From assembly GCA_031216915.1 (NCBI GenBank), contig CM062292.1, forward strand, positions 5,452,457-5,516,456: a stretch of DNA of 64,000 nt, given 5' to 3'. Under the pieces are notes generated by a model. That model ran no database searches and had not been told where the DNA came from. It saw only the letters and a program-made list of their open reading frames with translations. This document shows positions 13,242-24,810 of the stretch, piece after piece; positions within the stretch are counted from its first letter, which is position 1; each line of letters begins with the position of its first letter. The DNA is from Pictodentalium vernedei. Taxonomy: Eukaryota > Mollusca > Scaphopoda > Dentaliida > Dentaliidae. Made by a program: the position numbers and the translations under genes.

Positions 13242-13841
13242 AATGTAGGGTCATGAGTTGCTGGTGCTGCTGTTAATCATGACAACAGCAGGATCAATTT
13301 TTAAAAATAGAAAATCCCTGCTGTCCACTTTATGCGTTGGCTTCCAGGTCTTATTATTTAGGGAAGTAACTATCTATTGACTTAGCCCATTGAGAGGAAA
13401 TGTGAATAAATAATTTTGGCTCCACTGACCGGGTACCTTCGGGTCTAAAAACCAATATAAATACATTTTTCAAAATCTATTACATTCTTTTAATATTTGT
13501 ACCACAGATATTAAATGTTCAGTTCCTAATTTAATAATCTTTTTTCTTTTGCAGATGAGAAAATCTTATTCAGAAAAGTTTCAATTATCAAGCCACAGTA
13601 TGCGCGACAGAATTTAGTGCCATGAGTTGCTGTTGCTGCGGTTAATCATGACAACAGCAGGATCAATTTTGCCAAAATAGAAAATCCCTGCTGTCCACTT
13701 GAGGCGTTGGCTTCCAGGTCCTATTATTTAGAGCAGTAACTATCTATTGACCTAGCCCATTCAGAGCAAGTGTGAATAGACAATTTTGGCTCCACTACCC
13801 TGGTACCTACGGGTCTATATACCAATATAAATATATTTTTC
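13242..13841 (+). repeat. 370-bp satellite spacer (1 short half)
   Basis: A single short half ending CTTTTGCAG near 13555. It belongs to the minimal spacing class (about 1460 bp between long-half starts). Confidence 0.85.
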
Positions 13842-14636
13842 AATAAAAAAGTTTTATTGGCATTTAAGGTCACAGTCATGTCGAGTATATCATGACCACA
13901 ACATAGGTATGGCATGAAATTTAGCAATGGTTTATACCCACGCTGCCCACTTCAGAGGACTTTCACATCTACAACTGGTTACTGGATCCGATTGCTTTCC
14001 AGTAAAGCAGAAGTGCTGATCTTCCCAAAGTTCCCAGAGGGAGCTGTCCACTTTACGTATTGGCCACCATGTCTAATTATCTAAAGCAGTAATGGACTAT
14101 TCACCTAACCTATGAAGAGATAGACTAGACAGACAATTTAGGATCTATTACATGTGTACATACAGGTTTTCTGACCAATATAACAAGAAGAGAATGAATT
14201 AAATGGAAAGATCCAGTGATGCCAAACCATACACTTAAGTTTCTACAGAAAAGACAACACACAAAAGCTACATATCAAATTTGGAAAAAAAATCAGGTGA
14301 GGGATGTGGCCGGTTAGGTGTACTAATCAAAATTTTCACAATTTATATGTCAAATCCAAGATGGCCTGTGGCAGCCATTGCTTTTCAACAAAAAGCAGAA
14401 AATTTGATAGCTCCAATCTAGACATCATACCAAAGCAACATATGAAATTTGAAGAAGACAGGGTGAAGAATGCCGACTGTAGGGTGCTCTGATGGGACTG
14501 TCGACAAGTTAAATGCAAAATACAAGATGGCCACTGGCAGCCATATTTTTCAACAAAATTCGGAAGAATTTGACAGCTCCCATCTGGACATCACAGCAAA
14601 GCTACCATAACCCCAACCTACCTGCCAACCAACCTA

Positions 14637-14706
<70 letters not shown>

Positions 14707-14754
14707 TGCCTGCCTGCCTGCCTGCCTGCCTGCCCTAATCTACCCTACCTACAG
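13842..14754 (+). repeat. Satellite long half 6 (913 bp, CCTG/CCAG tract)
   Basis: The tetranucleotide tract (about 14615-14745) is CCTG and CCAG instead of CCTA. The antisense 67-codon frame (13724-13927) is intact. It ends CTACAGATTGTAGTGACAGG, as in long halves 1, 15 and 16. Confidence 0.85.
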
Positions 14755-16459
14755 ATTGTAGTGACAGGAGTTGCTGGTACAGCGGTTAATCATGACAACA
14801 GCAGGATCAATTTTTCCAAAACAGAAAATCATTGCTGTCCACTTTATGTGTTGGCTTCCAGGTCCTATTATTTAGAGCAGTAACTATCTATTGACCCAGC
14901 CCATTGAGAGGAAGTGTGAATAAATAATTTTGGCTCCACTACCCGGGTACCTTCGGGTCTAAAAACCAATATAAATACATTTTTCAAAATCTATTACAAT
15001 CTTTTAATATTTGTACCAGAGATATTAAATGTTCAGGTCCTAATTTAATAATCTTTTTTCCTTTGCAGATGAGAAAATCTTATTCAGAAAATTTTCAATT
15101 ATCAAGCCACAATATGCTCAACAGAATTTAGTGCCATGAATTGCTGGTGCTGCGGTTAATCATGACAACAGCAGGATCAATTTTGCCAAAATAGGAAATC
15201 CCTGCTGTCCACTTTAGGCGTTGGCTTCCAGGTCCTATTATTTGGAGCAGTAACTATCTATTGACCTAGCCCATGCAGAGGAAGTGTGAATAGATAATTT
15301 TGGCTCCACTATCCGGGTACCTACAGGTTTATATACCAATATAAATACATTTTTCAAAATCTGTTACATTCTTTTAATATTTCTACCAGAGATATTAAAT
15401 GTTCAGTTCCTAATTCAATGATCTTTTTCCTTTGCAGATGAGATCTTATTCAGAAAATTTTCAATTATCAAGCCACAGTATGCTCGACAGAATTAGGTGT
15501 CATGAGTTGCTGGTGCTGCGGTTAATCATGACAACAGCAGGATGTATTTTGCCAATATAGAAAATCCCAGCTGTCCACTTGAGGCGTTGGCTTCCAGGTC
15601 CTATTATTTAGAGCAGTAACTATCTATTGACCTAGCCCATGCAGAGGAAGTGTGAATAGATAATTTTGGCTCCACTACCCGGGAACCTACGGGTCTATAT
15701 ACCAATATAAATACATTTTTCAAAATCTATTACATTCTTTTAATATTTCTACCAGAGATATTAAATGTTCAGTTCCTAATTCAATAATCGTTTTCCTTTG
15801 CAGAGGAGAAACTTTTATTCAGAAAATTTTCATTTATCAAGCCACAGTATGCTCGACAGAATTTAGTGCCATGAGTTGCTGGTGCTGCGGTTAATCATGA
15901 CAACAGCAGGATCAATTTTGCCAAAACAGAAAATCCCTGCTGTCCACTTTAGGCGTTGGCTTCCAGGTCCTATTATTTAGAGCAGTAACTATCTATTGAC
16001 CTAGCCCATTCAGAGGAAGTGTGAATAAATAATTTTGGCTCCACTACCCGGGTACCTACGGGTCTATATACCAATATCAATACATTTTTCAAAAATTTAT
16101 AACATTCTTTTAATATTTGTACCAGAGATATCAAATGTTTCATTAATAATTCAATAATCTTCTTCCTTTGCAGATGAGAAAACCTTATTCAGAAAATTTT
16201 ACATAATCGAGCCACAGTATGCTCAGCAGAATTTAGTGTCATGAGTTGCTGGTGCTGCGATTAATCATGACAACAGCAGGATCAATTTTGCCAAAATAGA
16301 AATCCCCGCTGTCGACTTTTGGCGTTGGCTTCCAGGTCCTACTATTTTGAACAGTAACTATCTATTGACCTAGCCCATTCAGAGGAAGTGTGAATAGATA
16401 ATTTTGGCTCCACTACCCGGGTACCTACGGGTCTATATACCAATATAATTACATTTTTC
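14755..16459 (+). repeat. 370-bp satellite monomers (4 short halves)
   Basis: Short halves end near 15068, 15437, 15802 and 16174. The second lacks five bases after GATGAG (GATGAGATCTTATTC), a variant shared with 19070-19085 and 51210-51225. Confidence 0.85.
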
Positions 16460-17300
16460 AATAAAATAATTTTATTGGCATTTAAGGTCACAGTCATGAC
16501 GAGTATATCATGACCACAACATAGGTATGGCGTGAAGTTTAGCAATGGTTTATACCCACGCTGCCCACTTCAGAGGACTTTCACATCTAAAAATTGGTTA
16601 CTGGATCCGATTGCTTTCCAGTAAAGCAGAACTGCTCATCTTCCCAAAGTTCCCAGAGGTAGCTGTCCACTTTACGTATTGGCCACCATGTCTAATTATT
16701 TAAAGCAGTAATGGACTATTCACCTAACCTAGCTATGAAGAGATAGACTAAACAGAAAATTTAGGATCTATTACATGTGTACATACAGGTTTTCTGACCA
16801 ATATAAAAAGAAGAGAATGAATTAAATAGAAAGATCCAGTGATGCCAACCCATTCACTTAAGTTTCTACAGAAAACACAACACACAAAAGCTACATATGA
16901 ATTCTGAAAAAAAAATCAGGTGAGGGATGTGGCCGGTTAGGTGTACTAATCAAAATTTTCACAATTTATATGTCAAGTCCAAGATGGCCTGTGGCAGCCA
17001 TTGCTTTTCAACAAAAAGCAGAAAATTTGATAGCTCCAATCTAGACATCACACCAAAGTTACATACGAAATTCGAAGAAGACAGGGTGAAGAATGCCGAC
17101 TGTAGGGTGCTCTGATAGCACTGTCGACAAGTTAAATGCAAAATACAAGATGGCCACTGGCAGCCACATTTTTCAACAAAATTCGGAAGAATTTGACAGC
17201 TCCCATCTGGACATCACAGCAAAGCTACCCTACCCCTACCTACCTACCAACCAACCTACCTACCTACCTACCTACCTACCCTACTCTACCCAACCTACAG
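16460..17300 (+). repeat. Satellite long half 7 (841 bp, short CCTA tract)
   Basis: One of the shortest copies because the tract (17228-17298) is short. The antisense 67-codon frame (16342-16545) is intact. Confidence 0.85.
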
Positions 17301-17899
17301 AATGTAGGGTCATGAGTTGCTGGTGCTGCTGTTAATCATGACAACAGCAGGATCAATTTTTCAAAATAGAAAATCCCTGCTGTCCACTTTATGCGTTGGC
17401 TTCCAGGTCCTATTATTTAGAGAAGTAACTATCTATTGACTTAGCCCATTGAGAGGAAATGTGAATAAATAATTTTGGCTCCACTGACCGGGTACCTTCG
17501 GGTCTAAAAACCAATATAAATACATTTTTCAAAATCTATTACATTCTTTTAATATTTGTACCAGAGATATTAAATGTTCAGTTCCTAATTCAATAATCGT
17601 TTTTCTTTGCAGATGAGAAAATCTTATTCAGAAAATTTTCAATTATCAAGCCACAGTATGCTCGACAGAATTTAGTGCCATGATTTGCTGTTGCTGCGGT
17701 TAATCATGACAACAGCAGGATCAATTTTGCCAAAATAGAAAATCCCTGCTGTCCACTTGAGGCGTTGGCTTCCAGGTCCTATTATTTAGAGCAGTAACTA
17801 TCTATTGACCTAGCCCATTCAGAGCAAGTGTGAATAGACAATTTTGGCTCCACTACCCGGGTACCTACGGGTCTATATACCAATATAAATATATTTTTC
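17301..17899 (+). repeat. 370-bp satellite spacer (1 short half)
   Basis: A single short half ending TTTCTTTGCAG near 17612. Closely related to 13242-13841. Confidence 0.85.
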
Positions 17900-18761
17900 A
17901 ATAAAAAAGTTTTATTGGCATTTAAGGTCACAGTCATGACGAGTATATCATGACCACAACATAGGTATGGCGTGAAATTTAGCAATGGTTTATACCCACG
18001 CTGCCCACTTCAGAGGACTTTCACATCTACAACTGGTTACTGGATCCGATTGCTTTCCAGTAAAGCAGAACTGCTCATCTTCCCAAAGTTCCCAGAGGGA
18101 GCTGTCCACTTTACGTATTGGCCACCATGTCTAATTATCTAAAGCAGAAATGGACTATTCACCTAAGCTATGAAGAGATAGACTAGACAGACAATTTAGG
18201 ATCTATTACATGTGTACATACAGGTTTTCTGACCAATATAACAAGACGAGAATGAATTAAATAGAAAGATCCAGTGATGCCAACCCATTCACTTAAGTTT
18301 CCACAGAAAAGACAACACACAAAAGCTACATATGAATTCGGAAAAAAAATCAGGTGAGGGATGTGGCCGGTTAAGTGTACTAATCAAAATTCTCACAATT
18401 TGTATCAAATCGAAGATGGCCTGTGGCAGCCATTGCTTTGCAACAAAAGGCAGAAAATTTGACAGCTCCAATCTAGACATCATACCAAAGCTACATATGC
18501 AATTCAAAGAAGACAGAGTGAAGAATGCCGACTGTAGGGTGCTCTGATGGGACTGTCGATAAGTTAAATGCAAAATACAAGATGGCCACTGGCAGTCCAA
18601 TTTTTCAACAAAATTCAGAAGAATTTGACAGCTCCCATCTGGACATCACACCAAAGCTACCCAAACCCCTACCTACCTACCTACCTACCTACCTACCCAA
18701 CCCTACCTACCTACCTACCTACCTACCTACCCAACCCTACCCTACCCTACTCTACCTACAG
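17900..18761 (+). repeat. Satellite long half 8 (862 bp, CCTA tract)
   Basis: It belongs to a subfamily with AAAATTCTCACAATTTGTAT and AAGCTACCCAAACCCC, shared with long halves 10 and 12. Tract at about 18665-18759. The antisense 67-codon frame (17782-17985) is intact. Confidence 0.85.
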
Positions 18762-19727
18762 AATTTAGTGTCATGAGTTGCTGGTGCTGCGGTTAATCAA
18801 GACAACAGCAGGATCAATTTTTCCAAAATAGGAAATCCCTGCTGTCCACTTTAGGCGTTGGCTTCCAGGTCCTATTATTTAGAGCAGTAACTATCTATTG
18901 ACCTAGCCCATTCAGAGGAAGTGTGAATAGATAATTTTGGCTCCACTACCCGGGTACCTACGGGATTATATACCAATATAAATACATTTTTCAAAATCTA
19001 TTACATTCTTTTAATATTTCTACCAGAGATATTAAATGTTCAGTTCCTAATTCTATGATCTTTTTCCTTTGCAGATGAGATCTTATTCAGAAAATTTTCA
19101 ATTATCAAGCCACAGTATGCTCGACAGAATTTAGTGCCATGAGTTGCTGGTGCTGTGGTTAATCATGACAACAGCAGGATCAATTTTGCCAAAATAGAAA
19201 ATCCCTGCTGTCCACTTTAGGCGTTGGCTTCCAGGTCCTATTATTTAGAGCAGTAACTATCTATTGACCTAGCCCATTCAGAGGAAGTGTGAATAGATAA
19301 TTTTGGCTCCACTACCCGGGTACCTACGGGTCTATATACCAATATCAATACATTTTTCAAAAATTTATTACATTCTTTTAATATTTGTACCAGAGATATC
19401 AAATGTTTAATTAATAATTCAATAATCTTCTTCCTTTGCAGATGAGAAAATCTTATTCAGAAAATTTTACATAATCGAGCCACAGTGTGCTCAGCAGAAT
19501 TTAGTGTCATGAGTTGCTGGTGCTGCGATTAATCATGACAACAGCGGGATCAATTTTGCCAAAATAGAACTCCCCGCTGTCGACTTTTGGCATTGGCTTC
19601 CAGGTCTTATTATTTAGAGCAGTTACTATCTATTGACCTAGCCCATTCAGAGGAAGTGTGAATAGATAATTTTGCCTCCACTACCCGGGTACCTACGGGT
19701 CTATATACCAATATAATTACATTTTTC
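18762..19727 (+). repeat. 370-bp satellite monomers (2 short halves)
   Basis: Short halves end near 19075 and 19442. The second is the TTTACATAATCGAGCC variant that precedes long half 9. Confidence 0.85.
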
Positions 19728-20606
19728 AATAAAATAATTTTATTGGCATTTAAGGTCACAGTCATGACGAGTATATCATGACCACAACATAGGTATGGCG
19801 TGAAGTTTAGCAATAGTTTATACCCACGCTGCCCACTTCAGAGGACTTTCACATCTACAATTGGTTACTGGATCCGATTGCTTTCCAGTAAAGCAGAACT
19901 GCTCATCTTCCCAAAGTTCCCAGAGGTAGCTGTCCACTTTACGTATTGGCCACCATGTCTAATTATTTAAAGCAGTAATGGACTATTCACCTAACCTAGC
20001 TATGAAGAGATACACTAAACAGAAAATTTAGGATCTATTACATGTGTACATACAGGTTTTCTGACCAATATAAAAAGAAGAGAATGAATTAAATAGAAAG
20101 ATCCAGTGATGCCAACCCATTCACTTAAGTTTCTACAGAAAAGACAACACACAAAAGCTACATATGAATTCTGAAAAAAAAAATCAGGTGAGGGATGTGG
20201 CCGGTCAGGTGTACTAATCAAAATTTTCACAATTTATATGTCAAATCCAAGATGGCCTGTGGCAGCCATTGCTTTTCAACAAAAAGCAGAAAATTTGATA
20301 GCTCCAATCTAGACATCACACCAAAGTTACAAAGAAATTCGAAGAAGACAGGGTGAAGAATGCCGACTGTAGGGTGCTCTGATGGGACTGTCGACAAGTT
20401 AAATGCAAAATACAAGATGGCCACTGGCAGCCACATTTTTCAACAAAATTCGGAAGAATTTGACAGCTCCCATCTAGACATCACAGCAAAGCTACCCTAC
20501 CCCTATCTACCAACCAACCAACCAACCAACCAACCTACCTACCTACCTACCTAACTACCTACTACCTACCTACCTACCTACCTACCCTACTCTACCCAAC
20601 CTACAT
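19728..20606 (+). repeat. Satellite long half 9 (879 bp), terminal CAG changed to CAT
   Basis: The junction reads CCTACATAATG where every other copy has CTACAG, so the acceptor-like AG is lost here. Tract at about 20498-20604. The antisense 67-codon frame (19610-19813) is intact. Confidence 0.85.
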
Positions 20607-20875
20607 AATGTAGGGCCATGAGTTGCTGGTGCTGCTGTTAATCATGACAACAGCAGGATCAATTTTTCCAAAATAGAAAGTCATTGCTGTCCACTTTATG
20701 CGTTGGCTTCCAGGTCCTATTATTTAGAGAAGTAACTATCTATTGACCTAGCCCATTGAGAGGAAATGTGAATAAATAATTTTGGCTCCACTGACTGGGT
20801 ACCTTCGGGTCTAAAAACCAATATAAATACATTTTTCAAAATCTATTACATTCTTTTAATATTTGTACCAGAGAT
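20607..20875 (+). repeat. Satellite monomer, left part, interrupted by DIRS element
   Basis: The shared half runs to TTTGTACCAGAGAT at 20875. The missing remainder (ATTAAATGTTCAGTTCC) resumes at 28001. Confidence 0.9.
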
Positions 20876-20913
20876 GTTAAAAAATTTATAGTAATTTATA
20901 TATTTTTTATACT

Positions 20914-21103
20914 TACCAATGACCCAGACTTAGCTGGTGCTAACTCCAACAAAACCAGGGCGAAACACAAATTTTGCCCCCCAATCCCCAAAATTTGCAT
21001 CCAAAACAAAAAGAAATCATGTCCTAAAGGACCTCCATACTACGCCTCTACTGCGCATGCGCAGTGACGCAGTCGTCCCGAAATTGGCGCCAATTATCAT
21101 TCT
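20914..21103 (+). repeat. DIRS left inverted terminal repeat (190 bp)
   Basis: It starts TACCAATGACCCAGACTTAG and ends GGCGCCAATTATCATTCT. It is the near-perfect reverse complement of 27799-27988; a G/C difference in CCAGGGCGAAAC versus CCAGGGCCAAAC is visible. It includes the palindrome CTGCGCATGCGCAG. Confidence 0.93.
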
Positions 21104-21180
21104 TACTGGCAGTGCCTGGTCAGCGCTATGTACTCAGCAGGGAGGCAAGAGTTCCCAACTCCAGGGAGGGCCATCCCCGT
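21104..21180. other. DIRS spacer between terminal repeat and internal complementary region
   Basis: About 77 bp, starting TACTGGCAGTGCCTGG and running to CATCCCCGT. It is unique to this end of the element. Confidence 0.5.
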
Positions 21181-21267
21181 CTGGGTCATTGGTAAGTATA
21201 AAAAATATATAAATTACTAAAAATTTTTTAACATTTTTATACTGTACCAATGACCCAGACTTAGCTG
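21181..21267 (-). repeat. DIRS internal complementary region
   Basis: The first half, from CTGGGTCATTGGTAAGTATA to the T-run near 21230, is the reverse complement of the element's left end (20876-20927). The second half, from AACATTTTTATACTGTACC to CTTAGCTG, is the reverse complement of its right end (27970-28000). Together they encode the junction of the two ends. This is the diagnostic DIRS feature thought to guide circle formation during replication. Its position, 3' of the recombinase on the coding strand and next to the terminal repeat, matches DIRS architecture. Confidence 0.9.
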
Positions 21268-21863
21268 AATAGTAAACAGGCTGGAGGGCCTAGGACATAG
21301 AGGAAAATCCAATAAGCTCAACTATATAGTAAAGAGGTAACCCCTTAAGGAGAAAAGGAGTATTAGGCTTTACATGTATCTTTCTTATTTAATATTAAAT
21401 TAGAAAGATACACTACCCTTAATAATTGAGCACAATAACATTCATGTTCTCTATTAACATCCAGTATAACCCTTATACTAATTATTTTTAAAGCAAGCCA
21501 ATAAATAAAGTAGTCCAGAGAATTGAGACTCTTTATAATCATTTAAAAGTGTCCGAGTATTGTATATTAAAGCCCGTTTGACACTTGACATATACAAATG
21601 CTTCACACCGAGCTACACTTTAAAAATAAGACATGAATGAATTTAAACATTAATATTACACTTTAAAACCATCCCGGAAGCGACTCAGAAATACTGACTT
21701 GGAGGAGGCATTCCCTTGCTTTTCACTATAAAGCAGGTGACCTAAGGGAACACCCGCCCCCCCCCCTTCCCCTTGCCCTGGGTCAAATAGCCCAGAGCGA
21801 AGAGGGCAGCCGGATGGAGTCACTGCCGGAACAGAAAGCCTGCATAACTATAGTTGCAACTGT
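21268..21863. other. DIRS 3' non-coding region
   Basis: AT-rich, without a usable open frame. It has a run of about nine C near 21757 and lies between the recombinase stop and the internal complementary region. Nothing else is recognised. Confidence 0.5.
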
Positions 21864-24105
21864 TTAGTGGACGACATTCTGAGCAACAGATAACGGACCT
21901 AAACAATGCAGGTCTCCAGAAATGGACTCAATATTTCTGAGATAAAAATTCGTAAATGTGGATGGCTGAGACCAATAAGCAGCCTTCATTAAATCTGTAA
22001 TAGCAACACTATTAGCATAAGCCCAAGAAGTAGAAAGAGCTCTTACTTCATGAGCAGAAATCTTAAGCACAGACTGCTGAGAAGAAGATAAATCTTCATA
22101 AGCAGTACGGATAGTTAACTGAATCCATCTAGCAATAGAATGGACTGAAATGTCCTTTCTATTAGGCATCAAAGACAGAAAGAAACGTTTCCGTCCCTTT
22201 CTGATAAACTGAGATCTCTGTTTATAGATACGTAGTGCTCTAACAGGACAGAGTAAAGGCCTACGCCCGTCTGAAGACGGAAGAGCCTTAATAACAATAG
22301 GTTCCGGATATTTATTAGGAGCCTGATTCTTAGCTAAAAAAACCCACATTAGTAGTGAAGGTGATAGTGTTCCCAACACTACGATAATGAGAATCATCCA
22401 CCGATAGTGCATGAAGCTCACTGACTCTTCTGGCAGAAGAGAAAGCTAAGAGAAAAGCTGTCTTATAAGATAAGAATTTGAAATCTACTGTCCCAAGAGG
22501 TTCAAATGGCTTTTCCTTCAATTTAAGGAGAACCCAAGCTAAATTCCACTTAGGAATTAATCTAAGAGTTCTGGGTCTATTTATCGAAAAGTTTCTAACC
22601 AACTTCGATAAAGAGACATTAGATCCAATTTGTAAACTATCATGATGTGCATAGGTATCAGATAACATAGATCTATAACCCTTTATAGTAACAGGCTGCA
22701 GTTTGATTTCGTCAAACAAGTATACTAGAAAGTTTGCAATGTCTGGTATAGAGGGATCAAATATATCTACAGAATGATCCCTACACCAACGACGAAAAAC
22801 CTTCCACTTAGCCGCATAGTTTAGCGAAGAGGAGGTCCTCCTACAGTTAGAAATCGCGTCCACTGCTCGTCCTGTAAAGTGCTTGCCATGCAAGAAGGAC
22901 CGCACAACGGAAAAACGTGAAGGTTGAGACCTTGCGGGTTGTGATGGAGTTGGCGCGATTTCCCCTGCGAAAGAAGATCCTCTCGTGGAGGAAGCTTCCG
23001 CGGTAGGTCCCACAACAGACACCTGAGTAGATTTATCCACGTTCTCTGTGGCGACAGAGATGCTACCAACAGAATCTTGCATTGAGATTGTTTTATCTTT
23101 AGCAATACTTGTTGAATTAACGGCGCTGGAGGATATGCATATCCTATCATTCCGTCCCAAGGCATCGACAGAGCGTCTACTGCAAATGCTCTTGGATCCG
23201 GACACGGAGACACATACGTCTGCAACTGATTGTTGAGATGTGTCGCAAATAAGTCTATCATTGGCCGTTCCCATTGGTAGCAAATCTGATTGAATACTTG
23301 TTTGTTGAGAGTCCACTCCGACGGCAACAAGCGACCCTTTCGTGAAAGGGAGTCTGCTAGCACATTCAGACGACCCGGTATGTGACGGACCGAAAGAAGA
23401 ACGTGATGTTCTAACGCAAACAGAAGGATTCTTTCCGTTAGATTGAACAACAGAACTGAATGAGTGCCTCCCTGATTCCGTATATACGCCACTACTGTCG
23501 TATTGTCGGATAGGATTTGGACATGAGCATCGTGAATAATGTCCATCCAGTGACGTAACGCAAGCCAAATTGACATCATTTCCTTGATGTTTATGTGCTT
23601 GCACAGGAATTGCGGATCCCAAAGACCCTGGCATCTCGAATCCGTTGGGATTAATGATGCACCCCAACCTGTTTGACTGGCATCCGTCATAACGGTAAAA
23701 CTCGGATCCGGCAACTGCAGCGGAACTCCTTGAGTTAACCACTGAATGTTTGCCCAAGTCTGAATCTCTTGTTTCACTTGATCTGACAAGAGAACGTCTA
23801 CATCGAGCGAATGAATTTTCACACTCCAATTCCGAGTCAGGAAAATTTGAAGAGGACGTGTGCGTAGCCGCCCCATCGGAATGAGATCCGCAGCGGCTCC
23901 GCACAGAACTATCAGTCTCATAAATTCTCTCGCCGTGACTTTGTCTGCGTGCAGACAATAGCGAGCGTAACAACTGACTAATTTCGCTCTGGTTAACGGC
24001 AGACGAACGAGATTGTTGTGCGTCTCGAAGCTCATTCCCAGATGAGTGAATGACTTGGACGGCACCAGATCCGACTTCTCCTCGTTTACTATAAAACCGA
24101 GACAT
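21864..24105 (-). pseudogene. Tyrosine recombinase of DIRS element, one-base frameshift
   Basis: Two frames together make the recombinase. The upstream frame (24105 to 22330) shares its first part with the RT frame. From about 22930 it carries a recombinase N-terminal core-binding region, then the first catalytic arginine in SARRVSELHAL (around residue 559 of that frame). It ends at 22330 after a T7 run on the coding strand (plus-strand A7 near 22337-22343). The downstream frame (read through to 21864) carries AHEVRAL with the H-x-x-R pair, then AAYW and FTNFYLR with the nucleophilic tyrosine. One T too many in the run explains the break; a sequencing error is also possible. The true start is unclear because the reading frame overlaps RT, as is usual in DIRS. 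Confidence 0.85.
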
Positions 24106-24810
24106 CGGAGCAATAGAAGAAGATTCTGAACATCGTTCTGAAGCGTTAACTCGTTGTCGTACCTCTGAAGAATGTCGTCCAGGTAGGCAGACGTTACCGC
24201 AGACGAATCAGCTCGGAAGTAGATCATTACCGAGTTCATTACCCGAGTGAAAGCCCAGGGTGCTAGATTCAATCCGAAGCACATTGCCCGGAATTGATAC
24301 ACCACTCCTAGGACTGCGAAGCGTAGATACTTTCGGAATGTCGGATGTACCATGACGTGAAAGTACGCATCTTTGAGATCTATGCTCGTTGCATAATCGT
24401 TCACCCGAATACTCGCTCTGACTGATCGAATCGTCTCCATATAAAACTTCGGAGCGACGATCAGCTTGTTTATCCAGCTCAAATCTATGACTGGACAGAA
24501 CGAGCCGTCTGGTTTCGGAACCAGAAACAGATGGCTGTAGAATCCCAGAGATTCCTGGTTTTCTACGACCTCTACCGCGTTCTTCATTAAAAGAGACTGC
24601 ACCGCTGATAACAGAGCGTCTCTTTTCTGTGGATTTGACGGAAGATGAGTCCACTTTGGACTTCGAGTTAATGGAGGCTTTCGTTTGAAGGATATCTTTA
24701 GACCTTCCGAAGTCACTCCTCTCACCCAAGGGTCGTCCGTAATCGACGCCCACTCTTGTGAAAAACTCGACAACCTTCCGCCAACCGGAACGCGATAGAG
24801 GTTTAAGCCA
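22821..24810 (-). CDS. Reverse transcriptase / RNase H of DIRS element
   Basis: The open frame extends upstream to 25136, but the part above 24810 overlaps gag in another frame and shows no RT character. RT proper begins near GRLSSFSQEWASI. Visible RT motifs are LVPKPDGSFCPVIDLS, SIDLKDAYFHV (first catalytic Asp), FGLNLAPWAFT and AYLDDI (catalytic pair, residues 318-321 of the long frame). RNase H motifs follow: VMTDASQTGWGA (residue 485), the Glu in INIKEMM and SDNTT (residue 544). After that comes LADSLSR and a PMIDLFATHLN segment typical of DIRS/Ngaro-like RT proteins. It copies element RNA into DNA. The frame is uninterrupted, so this part could still be functional. Confidence 0.92.

Noticed and set aside
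24208-24753. 181-codon frame overlapping RT
   Set aside because: Off-frame reading of the RT coding region on the same strand.
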